Of a stretch of 34,269 bases of DNA, positions 8,546 through 14,680 are shown piece by piece. The stretch is from a virus. The position numbers and the translations under genes were made by a program. The number at the start of each line of letters is the position of its first letter. Position 1 is the first letter of the stretch. The notes under the pieces are model-generated. The model saw only the letters and a list, made by a program, of their open reading frames with translations, did not search any database and was not told where the DNA came from. The stretch covers positions 1-34,269 of IMG/VR virus record IMGVR_UViG_3300042691_006817, one strand, 5' to 3'.

Positions 8546-8546
8546 A

Positions 8547-8813
8547 TTAATCGTCCACAACCATGCAAATGTCGGCTTCCTGGATAATTTGGTAATCCAC
8601 GCCATCAATGTGCTGAATGGGCCAGTCCAAATAAGTGCCGTTGCCGTATTTAATAAATTCGCCGACCCTGACATCACGCACTGCTGGGCCAACAGCAACA
8701 ATTCTACCTTCGTTCATTTTTTCATTATTGACAACGTACAGAATGTCAGACATTTTTCTGACGTGCGGTTTGACAATAACGCGGTTACTCAGCGGTTGCA
8801 GCGGGCAGGTCAT
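8547..8813 (-). CDS. GroES-like co-chaperonin
   Basis: The 88-aa product has the Cpn10 start PLQPLSNRVIVKPHVR and a flexible segment at about 20-33 in the position of the mobile loop that contacts GroEL. It then has GRIVAVGPA (about 36-45), VGEFIKYG (about 50-57) and a C-terminal EADICMVVD strand matching the GroES core. It likely replaces or modifies host GroES so that the host chaperonin folds phage proteins, as T4 gp31 does. The coat protein here is of the P22 family, whose folding is GroEL/ES-dependent. The start lies inside the end of the upstream gene (29-base overlap). Confidence 0.85.
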   Translation of the reverse strand: MTCPLQPLSNRVIVKPHVRKMSDILYVVNNEKMNEGRIVAVGPAVRDVRVGEFIKYGNGTYLDWPIQHIDGVDYQIIQEADICMVVDD

Positions 8814-9015
8814 TTTTTGGCTTCCTTCCTCGTTTTTTTGGCTCGACCATCTCGTCGGTCATGATGTCGTAGACCGGCATTGGAATTACCGCGGACAGCT
8901 CATGCTCTCCGCACCAGTCCATTTCGTGTTTATTTTGAGTTTCGGGGAATCTACGGCACAGGCCCATGACTTGGGCCTGGGAAAAGAAACGACAGCTTTT
9001 GCAATGCACAGTCAT
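8785..9015 (-). CDS. Small Cys-rich putative zinc-binding protein (76 aa)
   Basis: The N-terminal half contains CKSCRFF (C5/C8), a further Cys near residue 20 in GLCRRFP, and DWCGEHE near residue 35. Together these give a four-cysteine arrangement with nearby His, typical of small phage zinc-ribbon-like proteins. The C-terminal half is basic (EPKKRGRKPK, like an AT-hook). Function unknown; nucleic acid binding is plausible. It begins on ATGA with the upstream mini-gene and overlaps the GroES-like gene by 29 bases. Confidence 0.75.
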   Translation of the reverse strand: MTVHCKSCRFFSQAQVMGLCRRFPETQNKHEMDWCGEHELSAVIPMPVYDIMTDEMVEPKKRGRKPKNDLPAATAE

Positions 9016-9107
9016 CTCACAGGCTTTCCAGCACGGACGGCTGTGTTTAGGGCGGCGGCCATTTCTTCGGCAATGGTGTGGACAGCCTTTTCGTGCATCC
9101 GCTTCAT
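9012..9107 (-). CDS. Possible mini-gene (31 aa)
   Basis: A 32-codon frame (MKRMHEKAVHTIAEEMAAAL...) fills the gap between the zeta-like gene and the Cys-rich gene. Its stop overlaps the next start in ATGA form, matching the style of the neighbours. There is no clear ribosome binding site and no recognisable family, so it may simply be spacer sequence. The predicted product is one amphipathic helix. Confidence 0.4.
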   Translation of the reverse strand: MKRMHEKAVHTIAEEMAAALNTAVRAGKPVR

Positions 9108-9114
9108 ACGATGT

Positions 9115-10026
9115 TCAGCGGGGCTTGCCACGCGTTCCCTCGTAGACGGCTTGGCTGATCTTTCCAGTTCGGTATGCTTCTTCGAGTGCATTGTTCAGCT
9201 CCTTTCTAACCACAGTATGGTTCAACCTGGGCAACTTGTCAAGACCGCTTACAACCCTAGCGTTCCCAGGGCCGCGACTGTTGTCAACAACCATCAAATG
9301 GAATCGGTGGTCATTGCCGTATTTGGCTTGCAGCTTTTCCATAACGTCCCGCACACCCGCATGGGTGCGGAAATGCTCGTCGATAGGAACAGTTCGCCCA
9401 GTTCCCATTTCGGCTTCCATGCGGCTAGCGCGGCTCAAATTGCCGTTTTTCAGGGCTTCCACGGGGTCGCGGTAGGTGTAGACAATACCAACCTTGCGGC
9501 CAGCAGCTAAGGCTTGCTTGACCTTTTTGTCAGCCGATTCAAACGAATTCATGTTGGTGTCGTACACCATTTCAGCGTTTTGAATGCCCTTCGACTGCTG
9601 GGCTGCGGCTTGCAAACTGGTGGTCTTACCGGCACCAGTGCCGCCCGCGGTAAACAGGACAGTGTTGTCCCGCCCAGGCGGCGTCGGCTGCATCAACTTT
9701 TCAGCGTACATTTGCTTCACAAATGCCGACGACGGCTCATGGACATCAGCCGATTTGGTGCGGTCAGCACGGTATTCAGGGGACATTTCGCGGGCATCAT
9801 CCGTGTTTAGGATGCGCCCACCGTCGGTCGACGGTAATGCGGCGTATTCGCGGGCCAGCCCTTGGTAGTCCTGGGACAGCCGGTCAAAATACGATTGCTC
9901 AATCGGATTGCCCGACTGGGCTGGCATATTGGGCTGCGGCACCATTCCCGCCAGGGCGGCTTGGGTGCCGCCCCCAGCAGGGGGCTGCTGGCCCGCTGTG
10001 GCCATTTGCGACAGCGGGATGGCCAT
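9115..10026 (-). CDS. Zeta-toxin-like P-loop kinase
   Basis: The 303-aa protein contains a Walker A FTAGGTGAGKTTSL (126-139) and a preceding ADRTKSADVHEPSS motif (87-100). A later YTYRDPVEAL and a basic RASRM segment match zeta-toxin family kinases. Bacterial zeta toxins phosphorylate UDP-N-acetylglucosamine and block cell-wall synthesis. The first ~45 residues are a low-complexity Gln/Pro/Gly/Ala tail, unlike free toxins. No epsilon-type antitoxin is seen beside it. Being in the morphogenesis block it may be made late and even packaged; whether it inhibits host wall synthesis or aids lysis is unknown. Confidence 0.75.
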   Translation of the reverse strand: MAIPLSQMATAGQQPPAGGGTQAALAGMVPQPNMPAQSGNPIEQSYFDRLSQDYQGLAREYAALPSTDGGRILNTDDAREMSPEYRADRTKSADVHEPSSAFVKQMYAEKLMQPTPPGRDNTVLFTAGGTGAGKTTSLQAAAQQSKGIQNAEMVYDTNMNSFESADKKVKQALAAGRKVGIVYTYRDPVEALKNGNLSRASRMEAEMGTGRTVPIDEHFRTHAGVRDVMEKLQAKYGNDHRFHLMVVDNSRGPGNARVVSGLDKLPRLNHTVVRKELNNALEEAYRTGKISQAVYEGTRGKPR

Positions 10027-10248
10027 TTATTTCTGGTACGACTTGCGTTCGTGGGTGTAGCAAACGCCCTTGGAACGGCCACCGTCGTACATATGGTTGC
10101 TGCCAGTTGCGTCAGCTTTGCCCATGCCAACACCGTTGACAACTTTGCCGTGGCGCTCGCCGGTCATGTCGCTGCCGGTCGCACCAGCGGGGGCTTTAGC
10201 CGATGTGCCGTAACCGGCGGGCTGCTTGCTTGCGTTATCGTGTTTCAT
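10027..10248 (-). CDS. Small conserved-type phage protein (73 aa)
   Basis: The product is polar, Gly/Lys-rich and without long hydrophobic segments. It carries the motifs GMGKADATGS and GRSKGVCYTHERKSY near the C-terminus. Short proteins with a GKADATG...YDGGRSKGVCYTHER pattern recur next to morphogenesis genes in podoviruses; the function is not known. The ATG lies 10 bases after the upstream stop, with AGAGGAAA as ribosome binding site. Confidence 0.75.
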   Translation of the reverse strand: MKHDNASKQPAGYGTSAKAPAGATGSDMTGERHGKVVNGVGMGKADATGSNHMYDGGRSKGVCYTHERKSYQK

Positions 10249-10258
10249 GGATTTCCTC

Positions 10259-10618
10259 TCAGTCTAGGAATTTCAGTTTATACAACGTTGAATCAATCAA
10301 TTGGCTGATTTCATCAATAATATTTTGAATTTCGGAATCTTGGGGCAAATCTTCGCGGGTGTCGTCCACAAACTTTTGCATTGTCTTTAGGTATTTCACA
10401 GGATCGGTGCTGGCGTGAAACTCAGACGGATACCTTTTAATCTTGTTGTACCGGCCCTGGTAGGCTTCCGCAAAGTCGTCAGCCAGTTCAATGATGTCCT
10501 CGTAATAATGCCCCAGCGCCTTGTGCGCCGAATACGAATCGGTGGACAGGTGCATAAAATGCGTTACCGTGCTGCTATGCAACAAGGTGGCTATAAATTC
10601 GGCGGCGTCATCATCCAT
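10259..10618 (-). CDS. DUF5856-like ferritin-fold protein
   Basis: The 119-aa helical protein has THFMHLSTDSYSAHKALGHY (about 19-38) followed by EDIIELADDFAEAYQG. This pattern of His, Asp and Glu on long helices resembles Dps/ferritin-like proteins and the phage DUF5856 family. It is the first gene after the terminator at 10635-10664. There is no clear ribosome binding site, and the bases just upstream read TATGAT, 6 nt, ATG. That arrangement could give a leaderless message, although no -35 is evident. Role unknown; DNA protection or virion assembly are guesses. Confidence 0.75.
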   Translation of the reverse strand: MDDDAAEFIATLLHSSTVTHFMHLSTDSYSAHKALGHYYEDIIELADDFAEAYQGRYNKIKRYPSEFHASTDPVKYLKTMQKFVDDTREDLPQDSEIQNIIDEISQLIDSTLYKLKFLD

Positions 10619-10634
10619 GGGCTAATCATAGTCG

Positions 10635-10664
10635 AAAAAAACGGGGGCGCACAGTCCCCCGCAA
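10635..10664 (-). terminator. Intrinsic terminator between replication and late genes
   Basis: On the minus strand a G+C-rich stem (CGGGGG paired with CCCCCG, extendable by one G-U) is followed directly by seven T residues. It lies in the 54-base gap after the YbcO-like gene and before the DUF5856-like gene. It would stop or attenuate leftward early transcription, so late genes need read-through, antitermination or their own promoter. Confidence 0.88.
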
Positions 10665-10672
10665 GCTGATGG

Positions 10673-11050
10673 CTACTGCAAAAAAGAAAAAAGCCGCTGC
10701 CATTCTGTATCGTTTGGCACCGGTACGTCAATAGGCCAACGGCCAGAATCCACCAACAATTCCACAGTTTTGCGGTGCGCTGCCCACCAGGCTTGCTGGC
10801 GTTCTTTTTTTGACCACTTGCTGCCCTGGTCTATGTCGAAGTGACAAGTAAAGCACAGGGCTGCAATTAGGTTGTCGTCAGACTTGATCGACCGGCCCTT
10901 GCCGCCGCCCCAGTTGGTGTGCGACGCTTGGACGCCAACGCCGCAACCGCACAGCTGGCAATCCAGTTCAGCGACCAGCTTTAACAGTTTTTTAGACCGA
11001 ACGTAATTTCTTTTGGGTATTTGCATTTGTCGTTTTCGCCATAGGGTCAT
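10673..11050 (-). CDS. YbcO/DUF1364-like nuclease
   Basis: The 125-aa protein has paired cysteines (CQLCGCG, about 31-37), an ASHTNWGGGKGRS segment and a CFTCHFDID motif (about 66-74). This is the Cys/His arrangement of the YbcO family of small HNH-like phage nucleases. YbcO of the DLP12 prophage is a DNase. The start overlaps the NinB stop (ATGA), and NinB plus a YbcO/NinG-type nuclease is a common lambdoid recombination pair. A shorter start (MQIPKRNYVRS) cannot be excluded. It is the last gene before the terminator. Confidence 0.8.
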   Translation of the reverse strand: MTLWRKRQMQIPKRNYVRSKKLLKLVAELDCQLCGCGVGVQASHTNWGGGKGRSIKSDDNLIAALCFTCHFDIDQGSKWSKKERQQAWWAAHRKTVELLVDSGRWPIDVPVPNDTEWQRLFSFLQ

Positions 11051-11448
11051 ATCTCAATGCCTTTTTCCACCGACCAGGCATACAGCCATTCGATGAATTC
11101 GCTGGCGTCCGCGGTGCTGAATTTGCGGCTCTGCCAGCCCAATTGCACGACGCGTTCGCCGTCCAGGCTGGGGGCTACGCGGCCAATCTTGCGACCCGTT
11201 TCGTGCGCCCATTGGTCAATCAACAGGCGTTTCCAGTCGTCATCCGACCAGGTGGAACCGGCTGTCCGCATCATGGCGCCGACCTGGCTAATCATGGCGT
11301 GGAATTTGGCGTTTTGATCCAGGCTGCGGGTCATGGGTTTTAATTCCATCCGCATTTTGTTGCCCGCATCCAGGTTGGTTTTGATGTCCGGCCACAACCG
11401 ACCCAACAAAATTTTGGCTTGTTCAGGGCTAAACAGTTCGTAAATCAT
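11047..11448 (-). CDS. ninB: NinB-like recombination protein
   Basis: The 133-aa product matches the NinB/Orf family that in lambda binds SSB-coated ssDNA and acts as a recombination mediator. It has the family segment RSLDQNAKFHAMISQVG (about 41-57), the SDDDWKRLLIDQW region and an S.EF.EW core near the C-terminus (SEFIEWLYAWSVEKGIEI). Length is close to lambda NinB (146 aa). It overlaps both neighbours by 4 bases, forming a VRR-NUC, NinB, YbcO cassette. Confidence 0.9.
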   Translation of the reverse strand: MIYELFSPEQAKILLGRLWPDIKTNLDAGNKMRMELKPMTRSLDQNAKFHAMISQVGAMMRTAGSTWSDDDWKRLLIDQWAHETGRKIGRVAPSLDGERVVQLGWQSRKFSTADASEFIEWLYAWSVEKGIEI

Positions 11449-11735
11449 TTCAACACCCCCAGTATTCGCAACGCAGCGTCAGGCCCATCGACCACCGCCA
11501 ACGGGCCACCGCGCCAGGCGCCGCGCCATTTCAATTGATCTTCCGTCAGCCGCCGTTTCGACGGCGATTTGTTGCCGTCCTTAACTTCAAGCAACAGGGT
11601 TTTCCCTTGGTAACCCACCAGCAAATCAGGGACGCCTTTGCCAATTGCCGCGAGAGTTTGTACTGAAGCACCCACGGCACGAAGTGCCTCGACCACTTGT
11701 TCTTGGTTTGCATCAACTCTCGCCGCCCGCCGCAT
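11445..11735 (-). CDS. VRR-NUC domain nuclease
   Basis: The 96-aa protein is a stand-alone VRR-NUC domain of the PD-(D/E)XK nuclease superfamily, related to the FAN1 nuclease core and to phage Holliday-junction resolvase-like enzymes. The catalytic pattern is GVPDLLV (D37) followed by LLLEVKDG (E50, K52). Next to NinB and a YbcO-like gene it probably processes branched recombination intermediates. ATG follows AAGGA. It overlaps the upstream gene by 23 bases and NinB by 4. Confidence 0.9.
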   Translation of the reverse strand: MRRAARVDANQEQVVEALRAVGASVQTLAAIGKGVPDLLVGYQGKTLLLEVKDGNKSPSKRRLTEDQLKWRGAWRGGPLAVVDGPDAALRILGVLK

Positions 11736-11952
11736 CTTTTTCCTTTTTTATGTCATCCAGCAACATGGCCAACTTGACCTTGCCCCTGGCGCGTTCAATG
11801 TCCAGCTTGGTCATTGACCACCAACTGTCAGCGGCGCGTTTGCCTTTTTTCTTGACCTGGTAGTTGTAGCGTTTAATCCAATCCCGCGCTTCGCAAACGC
11901 GGCGCCATTCGTCACCATAGGTGTGCGGCAGTTTTTCGTCAGTCATGGTCAT
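11713..11952 (-). CDS. Small basic protein of unknown function (79 aa)
   Basis: The protein is highly charged and helical, with the motif DEWRRVCEARDWIKRYN near the N-terminus and a KLDIERARGKVKLAMLLDDI segment near the end. I have seen this type of small early phage protein without a known function. Two in-frame ATGs, at 11952 and 11946, are both possible; neither has a strong ribosome binding site, and coupling to the upstream membrane-protein gene is likely. It overlaps the VRR-NUC gene by 23 bases. Confidence 0.7.
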   Translation of the reverse strand: MTMTDEKLPHTYGDEWRRVCEARDWIKRYNYQVKKKGKRAADSWWSMTKLDIERARGKVKLAMLLDDIKKEKDAAGGES

Positions 11953-12055
11953 TGATGTCGATGTAAACCATTAATGCAATTAAAAGAATAATCAAAAAAA
12001 ACCCAGCGCCAATCATAGCCGCGCCAATAAACGTGATGATGTTATAAATCGTCAT
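11939..12055 (-). CDS. Tiny membrane protein (38 aa)
   Basis: The product (MTIYNIITFIGAAMIGAGFF...) has a single hydrophobic span from about residue 6 to 31 and an acidic C-terminus (DINDHD). It overlaps both neighbours, by 14 bases at each end. No family is recognised. Small single-span proteins in phage early regions often act on host membrane proteins or exclusion, but nothing in the sequence shows which. Confidence 0.6.
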   Translation of the reverse strand: MTIYNIITFIGAAMIGAGFFLIILLIALMVYIDINDHD

Positions 12056-12248
12056 CTTGTTTCACTTCGTGCCTGGCTTTCAGCTCGCGCATATCCATGG
12101 CCAAATCAGCGACGCCGTGCCAGTCTTCCATGGCGATCATTACTTGCAGGTATTCAAGAAAAACGCGGCGTTGCACTTCATAAGTAGCATAATAATTTTT
12201 GTTGTTCATCCTCTCTCTCCAAACTGCCGATGTTTCTTGGTCGTTCAT
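12042..12248 (-). CDS. Small early protein (68 aa)
   Basis: Starting at the ATG at 12248 the product begins MNDQETSAVWRERMNNKNYY and is acidic and helical. AAGGAAAG precedes this ATG, so it is preferred over a longer frame opening 75 bases upstream. It overlaps the next upstream gene by 4 bases. A repeated pattern of Asp/Glu with Met and Leu in residues 25-60 suggests two amphipathic helices. No family recognised. Confidence 0.7.
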   Translation of the reverse strand: MNDQETSAVWRERMNNKNYYATYEVQRRVFLEYLQVMIAMEDWHGVADLAMDMRELKARHEVKQDDDL

Positions 12249-12457
12249 AGTTCTTTCCTTGCGTTTTCCGCTGCGTTCATGCCCGACAAAAAGATAGCCG
12301 CCAAACTTTGCTGAAACGTGCATCCACCGTTTGTCATCGTTGTGAAGATGTCAATTGCCTCGGTTTCAATAAACTCCCGCATCTCCCTGCTGCCTAGTCT
12401 TACCATTTCCATGCCTCGCGGTGCGCGTTTAGCTAGTGTTGGTTTAATCGCGGTCAT
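12245..12457 (-). CDS. Small early protein (70 aa)
   Basis: The 70-aa product (MTAIKPTLAKRAPRGMEMVR...) has a basic N-terminus and then a helical region with the segment TFQQSLAAIFLSGMNAAENA. It overlaps the genes on both sides by 4 bases (ATGA type), which strongly supports translation. No family recognised and no catalytic motif is visible. Confidence 0.75.
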   Translation of the reverse strand: MTAIKPTLAKRAPRGMEMVRLGSREMREFIETEAIDIFTTMTNGGCTFQQSLAAIFLSGMNAAENARKEL

Positions 12458-12708
12458 GACTGACCCCTTGCGCGGATAGTTATTGCAGCTACTTGATAAT
12501 AGTTAGACAGCTTGTCCTTCGCTGCCATCTCATCAAGCACTTTGGCACACGCTTCGCGTTCGCCCTGCACACCCTTCACTAACGCCCGTGTCCAGTTTTC
12601 AACAATCTGTATGTCAAGCTCGACCAGCAAATCTTCAATCGTGTCACCGTGGCCTGTTGCATATCCATGCTGAATCATCCAGGCTGCCAAAATTTCTTTG
12701 TCACTCAT
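12454..12708 (-). CDS. Small early protein (84 aa)
   Basis: The 84-aa product has the segments EREACAKVLDEMAA and a final AAITIRARGQS. This pattern is frequent in small phage early proteins of Burkholderiales and enteric phages, without known function. It is embedded in a chain of 4-base overlaps. Predicted to be all helical. Confidence 0.75.
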   Translation of the reverse strand: MSDKEILAAWMIQHGYATGHGDTIEDLLVELDIQIVENWTRALVKGVQGEREACAKVLDEMAAKDKLSNYYQVAAITIRARGQS

Positions 12709-12887
12709 AATTTATGCCCCCTTATCAATCGGCATTTCTGGCGATCAGCGTGTGAATAGTCAGGGCTAATTTCAGCCACCGCGCAATTTAATTCTGCCTT
12801 GGGTCTAGCTTCAATGGCTAGGGCGGCCATATACAAAACCAGCATTCCAACGACAGAAACGTAAACGTAGATTAAAAGTTCTTTCAT
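12705..12887 (-). CDS. Small membrane-anchored protein (60 aa)
   Basis: Residues 3-26 form one hydrophobic helix (LLIYVYVSVVGMLVLYMAAL), followed by a polar region containing ELNCAVAEISPDYS and a second Cys near RQKCRLIRG. The topology suggests an N-terminal membrane anchor with a short periplasmic or cytoplasmic tail holding two cysteines. Starts and stops overlap both neighbours by 4 bases. Similar small proteins occur in other phage replication operons; the role is unknown. Confidence 0.75.
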   Translation of the reverse strand: MKELLIYVYVSVVGMLVLYMAALAIEARPKAELNCAVAEISPDYSHADRQKCRLIRGHKL

Positions 12888-13270
12888 TTCATCCTCATTT
12901 TTTCCAGCATTTCCGACAGTTTTTTCCTGGCTTCCTCGCCGCGTTGCTTTTCTTGCGCCAGTTCGGCCTGGGTCTTTTGCTGGGCAATGTGAAAGTCCGG
13001 TTTGTCAGGAATCCGCGGTGCTTCGTTCAGCAGCTTGGCAAATTGCAGGGCTGACGGCGGGCGTTCTGGATTCATGTATTGCAGGGCGTAATCCATCTTG
13101 GGCCGATATGTCAGACCGATTCCGCATATTTCCTTCCAAGTCTGTCGAATAATGTCAGCATCGACGTTTTTCCAATTGTTTTGGAACATAGCGCCATAGA
13201 CTGCATTCATCCTGGCAAACACATAATCAAATCCCGTGTCGGCATCACAAAAGTCGCTTTGTTTCCACAT
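12884..13270 (-). CDS. Putative helicase loader, lambda P-like (128 aa)
   Basis: The segment IRQTWKEICGIGLT (about 41-54), followed by an ALQYMNPERPPSALQFAKLL core (62-81), fits the W..L.GL...I...L......PPS...F pattern of lambda P-type proteins, which recruit host DnaB to the origin. The C-terminal ~35 residues are a charged coiled coil. It lies directly downstream of the O-like initiator gene, overlapping it by 26 bases, the same order as lambda O-P. It is shorter than lambda P (233 aa). The call is inference from pattern and position. Confidence 0.6.
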   Translation of the reverse strand: MWKQSDFCDADTGFDYVFARMNAVYGAMFQNNWKNVDADIIRQTWKEICGIGLTYRPKMDYALQYMNPERPPSALQFAKLLNEAPRIPDKPDFHIAQQKTQAELAQEKQRGEEARKKLSEMLEKMRMK

Positions 13271-14048
13271 GGATCACCTCGTTGGTTTCGTCGATTGTTT
13301 TTTCCCAAAAGTTTTTCGGTTTAGGCGTGGCCATGCCCCTGGTCAGTTCGGCCATGTGTTCACGGGCGCGTTCGGATTCGGTTACTTTTTCGACAACCCA
13401 CTTAGATTTAAAACTGGCCCAGTTTCGCAAGCAACATTCTTTTATTGCGTCTTCAGTTGACCAACCAGCTTTTGCGGCTTCGTTGCAAAACAAACTCCAA
13501 GCTGTTTGGGTCAGTGGCGAATTTTTCTTGGCTCTAATGACAAGCCAGTCATTCCAAATTTGCTGGTCAATAAAATCAGGCCGCGTCACGACGGCGCTTT
13601 CCTTATTCCCCTTCCTTTTCCCTTCCCTTCCTTTCCCTTCCACTTGAGTATGCACAAGCGGCGTGAGTGACGCGTCATCCACGCGTGGCTCACGCGTGTA
13701 AATGGTAGATTCTTCAGGTGGTGGAATAATTGACTCTGATTCTCTATTGTTAATTACCTGGTGAATATTCCAAGACGGTATGCAACCATAATCCTTGCCA
13801 TCTTTTGAATATTTGACAATAAAACCACACGTCAACAACGCGTCAAGCACGCGTGAAAAGTCCAATTCATCATAGGGAAGAACGTCCAATTTCAGTGCGC
13901 GTGGCAGCCATTTAAAACGGCCTTCTCTGTCGCAAGCCGTCCATAAACCGGCAAACGAAATTCTTAAAGGAAGTTTGTATTTGACCTCAGCCTCGTACAA
14001 ACCCTCATGCCGAAAAAAATCAGGTTTTATTGTTCTAATTCTTGCCAT
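13245..14048 (-). CDS. Replication initiator, lambda O-like winged-helix protein
   Basis: The 267-aa protein begins MARIRTIKPDFFRHEGLYEA, and its N-terminal domain (about 1-110), with LPLRISFAGLWTACDREGRF, is the winged-helix type found in phage replication proteins. A charged linker follows (about 136-152, GKGREGKRKGNKE), then a helical C-terminal domain with WNDWLVIRAKKNSPLTQTAW. The gene contains two 11-bp-periodic ACGCGT arrays flanking an A+T-rich stretch, the layout of an origin inside an O gene. It overlaps the upstream HNH gene by 14 bases and the downstream P-like gene by 26. Confidence 0.8.
   Translation of the reverse strand: MARIRTIKPDFFRHEGLYEAEVKYKLPLRISFAGLWTACDREGRFKWLPRALKLDVLPYDELDFSRVLDALLTCGFIVKYSKDGKDYGCIPSWNIHQVINNRESESIIPPPEESTIYTREPRVDDASLTPLVHTQVEGKGREGKRKGNKESAVVTRPDFIDQQIWNDWLVIRAKKNSPLTQTAWSLFCNEAAKAGWSTEDAIKECCLRNWASFKSKWVVEKVTESERAREHMAELTRGMATPKPKNFWEKTIDETNEVIHVETKRLL
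13659..13702. repeat. Iteron array A: four 11-bp units, three perfect ACGCGT
   Basis: ACGCGT starts at 13670, 13681 and 13692, exactly 11 bases apart, with a degenerate unit (CGGCGT) at 13659. Eleven is not a multiple of three, so the units fall in all three reading frames and cannot come from a repeated peptide. Spacing of one helical turn places the sites on one face of the DNA. Confidence 0.8.
13827..13859. repeat. Iteron array B: three 11-bp units
   Basis: ACACGT at 13827, ACGCGT at 13838 and ACGCGT at 13849 are again 11 bases apart. Units share a GTCAA or GTGAA right flank. The array is separated from array A by about 125 bp of A+T-rich sequence. Confidence 0.75.
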
Positions 14049-14415
14049 TTTCTTTCTCCATAAAAAGACGATCTAAATCATCTTTTGATATTTTTGAAAG
14101 AATGTCGCAAAGATTGTCAAAATCAAAACTTGTGACAAACCCCTTTTTGACAAGCGTCAAAATTACATTTGCTTTTGACGCATTTAAGCCATTGTGTTCG
14201 TCAGAATGGCATTCAGCACACAAGGTAATAATTGTTTCTGGCTCATAGTCCCACGGCCCCTCTGCCAGCGGGTGGTAGTGAACATGATGAGCATTCAAAG
14301 TTCCATTTCTGTTGCCGCAGTTTCGGCACGTCCAGTTGTCACGCTCAAAAACGCGTAACCGCAACTGTTGCCAGCGCGGGTCTAAAAGCAATTCAGCATA
14401 GGTTTTCTTGTGCAT
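14035..14415 (-). CDS. HNH endonuclease (126 aa)
   Basis: The product starts MHKKTYAELLLDPRWQQLRL. It has CRNC (C30/C33), NAHHVHYHPL (HH at 43-44) and CAECHSDEHNG (C66, C69, H70, H74), a full HNH fold with structural zinc cysteines. A frame open upstream is ignored because ATG at 14415 follows GGAGAG and matches the usual N-terminus of such proteins. The C-terminal ~45 residues are helical. Between cro and the initiator it may be a free-standing homing-type or early nuclease; its target is unknown. Confidence 0.88.
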   Translation of the reverse strand: MHKKTYAELLLDPRWQQLRLRVFERDNWTCRNCGNRNGTLNAHHVHYHPLAEGPWDYEPETIITLCAECHSDEHNGLNASKANVILTLVKKGFVTSFDFDNLCDILSKISKDDLDRLFMEKENGKN

Positions 14416-14515
14416 AGCACTCTCCGCAAATCTCCCAGGAAGGAAACAACGGCAGGCGGGGAGTTCGCTTTTCGGCCAGGGGATCAATCCCAGCCTATCC
14501 GTGTCTCGCACAACT

Positions 14516-14674
14516 TTACTCTCTAAACCACTCAGGACGCAAGGCCCGCAGCTGCCAAACCCTAGCCTGGGGAATCGTTTTGCCCCATAGGCTAATGGCT
14601 TGGCGCGTGATCCCCAGCAGCTTTGCCAGGGCGACCGCCGATCCCGCTTTTTCGATTGCTTGCTGTTTGTCCAT
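14516..14674 (-). CDS. cro: Cro-like repressor (52 aa)
   Basis: The product (MDKQQAIEKAGSAVALAKLL...) has a helix-turn-helix spanning about residues 14-34, with GITRQAISLWG as the recognition helix region, and ends RPEWFRE. This is the small Cro/YdaS type that represses divergent early promoters. I prefer the ATG at 14674. A longer frame from 14752 would run through the promoter and operator region. The -10 box TACCAT ends only 6 bases before this ATG and there is no ribosome binding site, so the message may be leaderless. Likely targets are the TTGAC/GTCAA dyads at 14737, 14989 and 15761. Confidence 0.82.
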   Translation of the reverse strand: MDKQQAIEKAGSAVALAKLLGITRQAISLWGKTIPQARVWQLRALRPEWFRE

Positions 14675-14680
14675 GCTCGC

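Larger units (their letters stand above)
13591..13859. other. Putative replication origin inside the initiator gene
   Basis: The segment contains two clusters of ACGCGT motifs with 11-bp spacing (13659-13702 and 13827-13859). They flank a visibly A+T-rich stretch of about 125 bp. A 50-bp polypyrimidine tract (polypurine on the coding strand) lies on the other side, at about 13591-13641. Lambda has the same logic: iterons and an A+T-rich unwinding region inside O. This is structural inference; no experiment or homology search supports it here. Confidence 0.6.

Noticed and set aside
8717-8740. TTGACAA near 8728 as another copy of the early operator
   Set aside because: It lacks the GTCAA half-site and lies within the GroES-like gene.
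13591-13641. Polypyrimidine tract as an independent simple repeat or CRISPR-like element
   Set aside because: It encodes the Lys/Arg/Gly/Glu linker of the initiator and has no regular unit; it is noted only as part of the possible origin.
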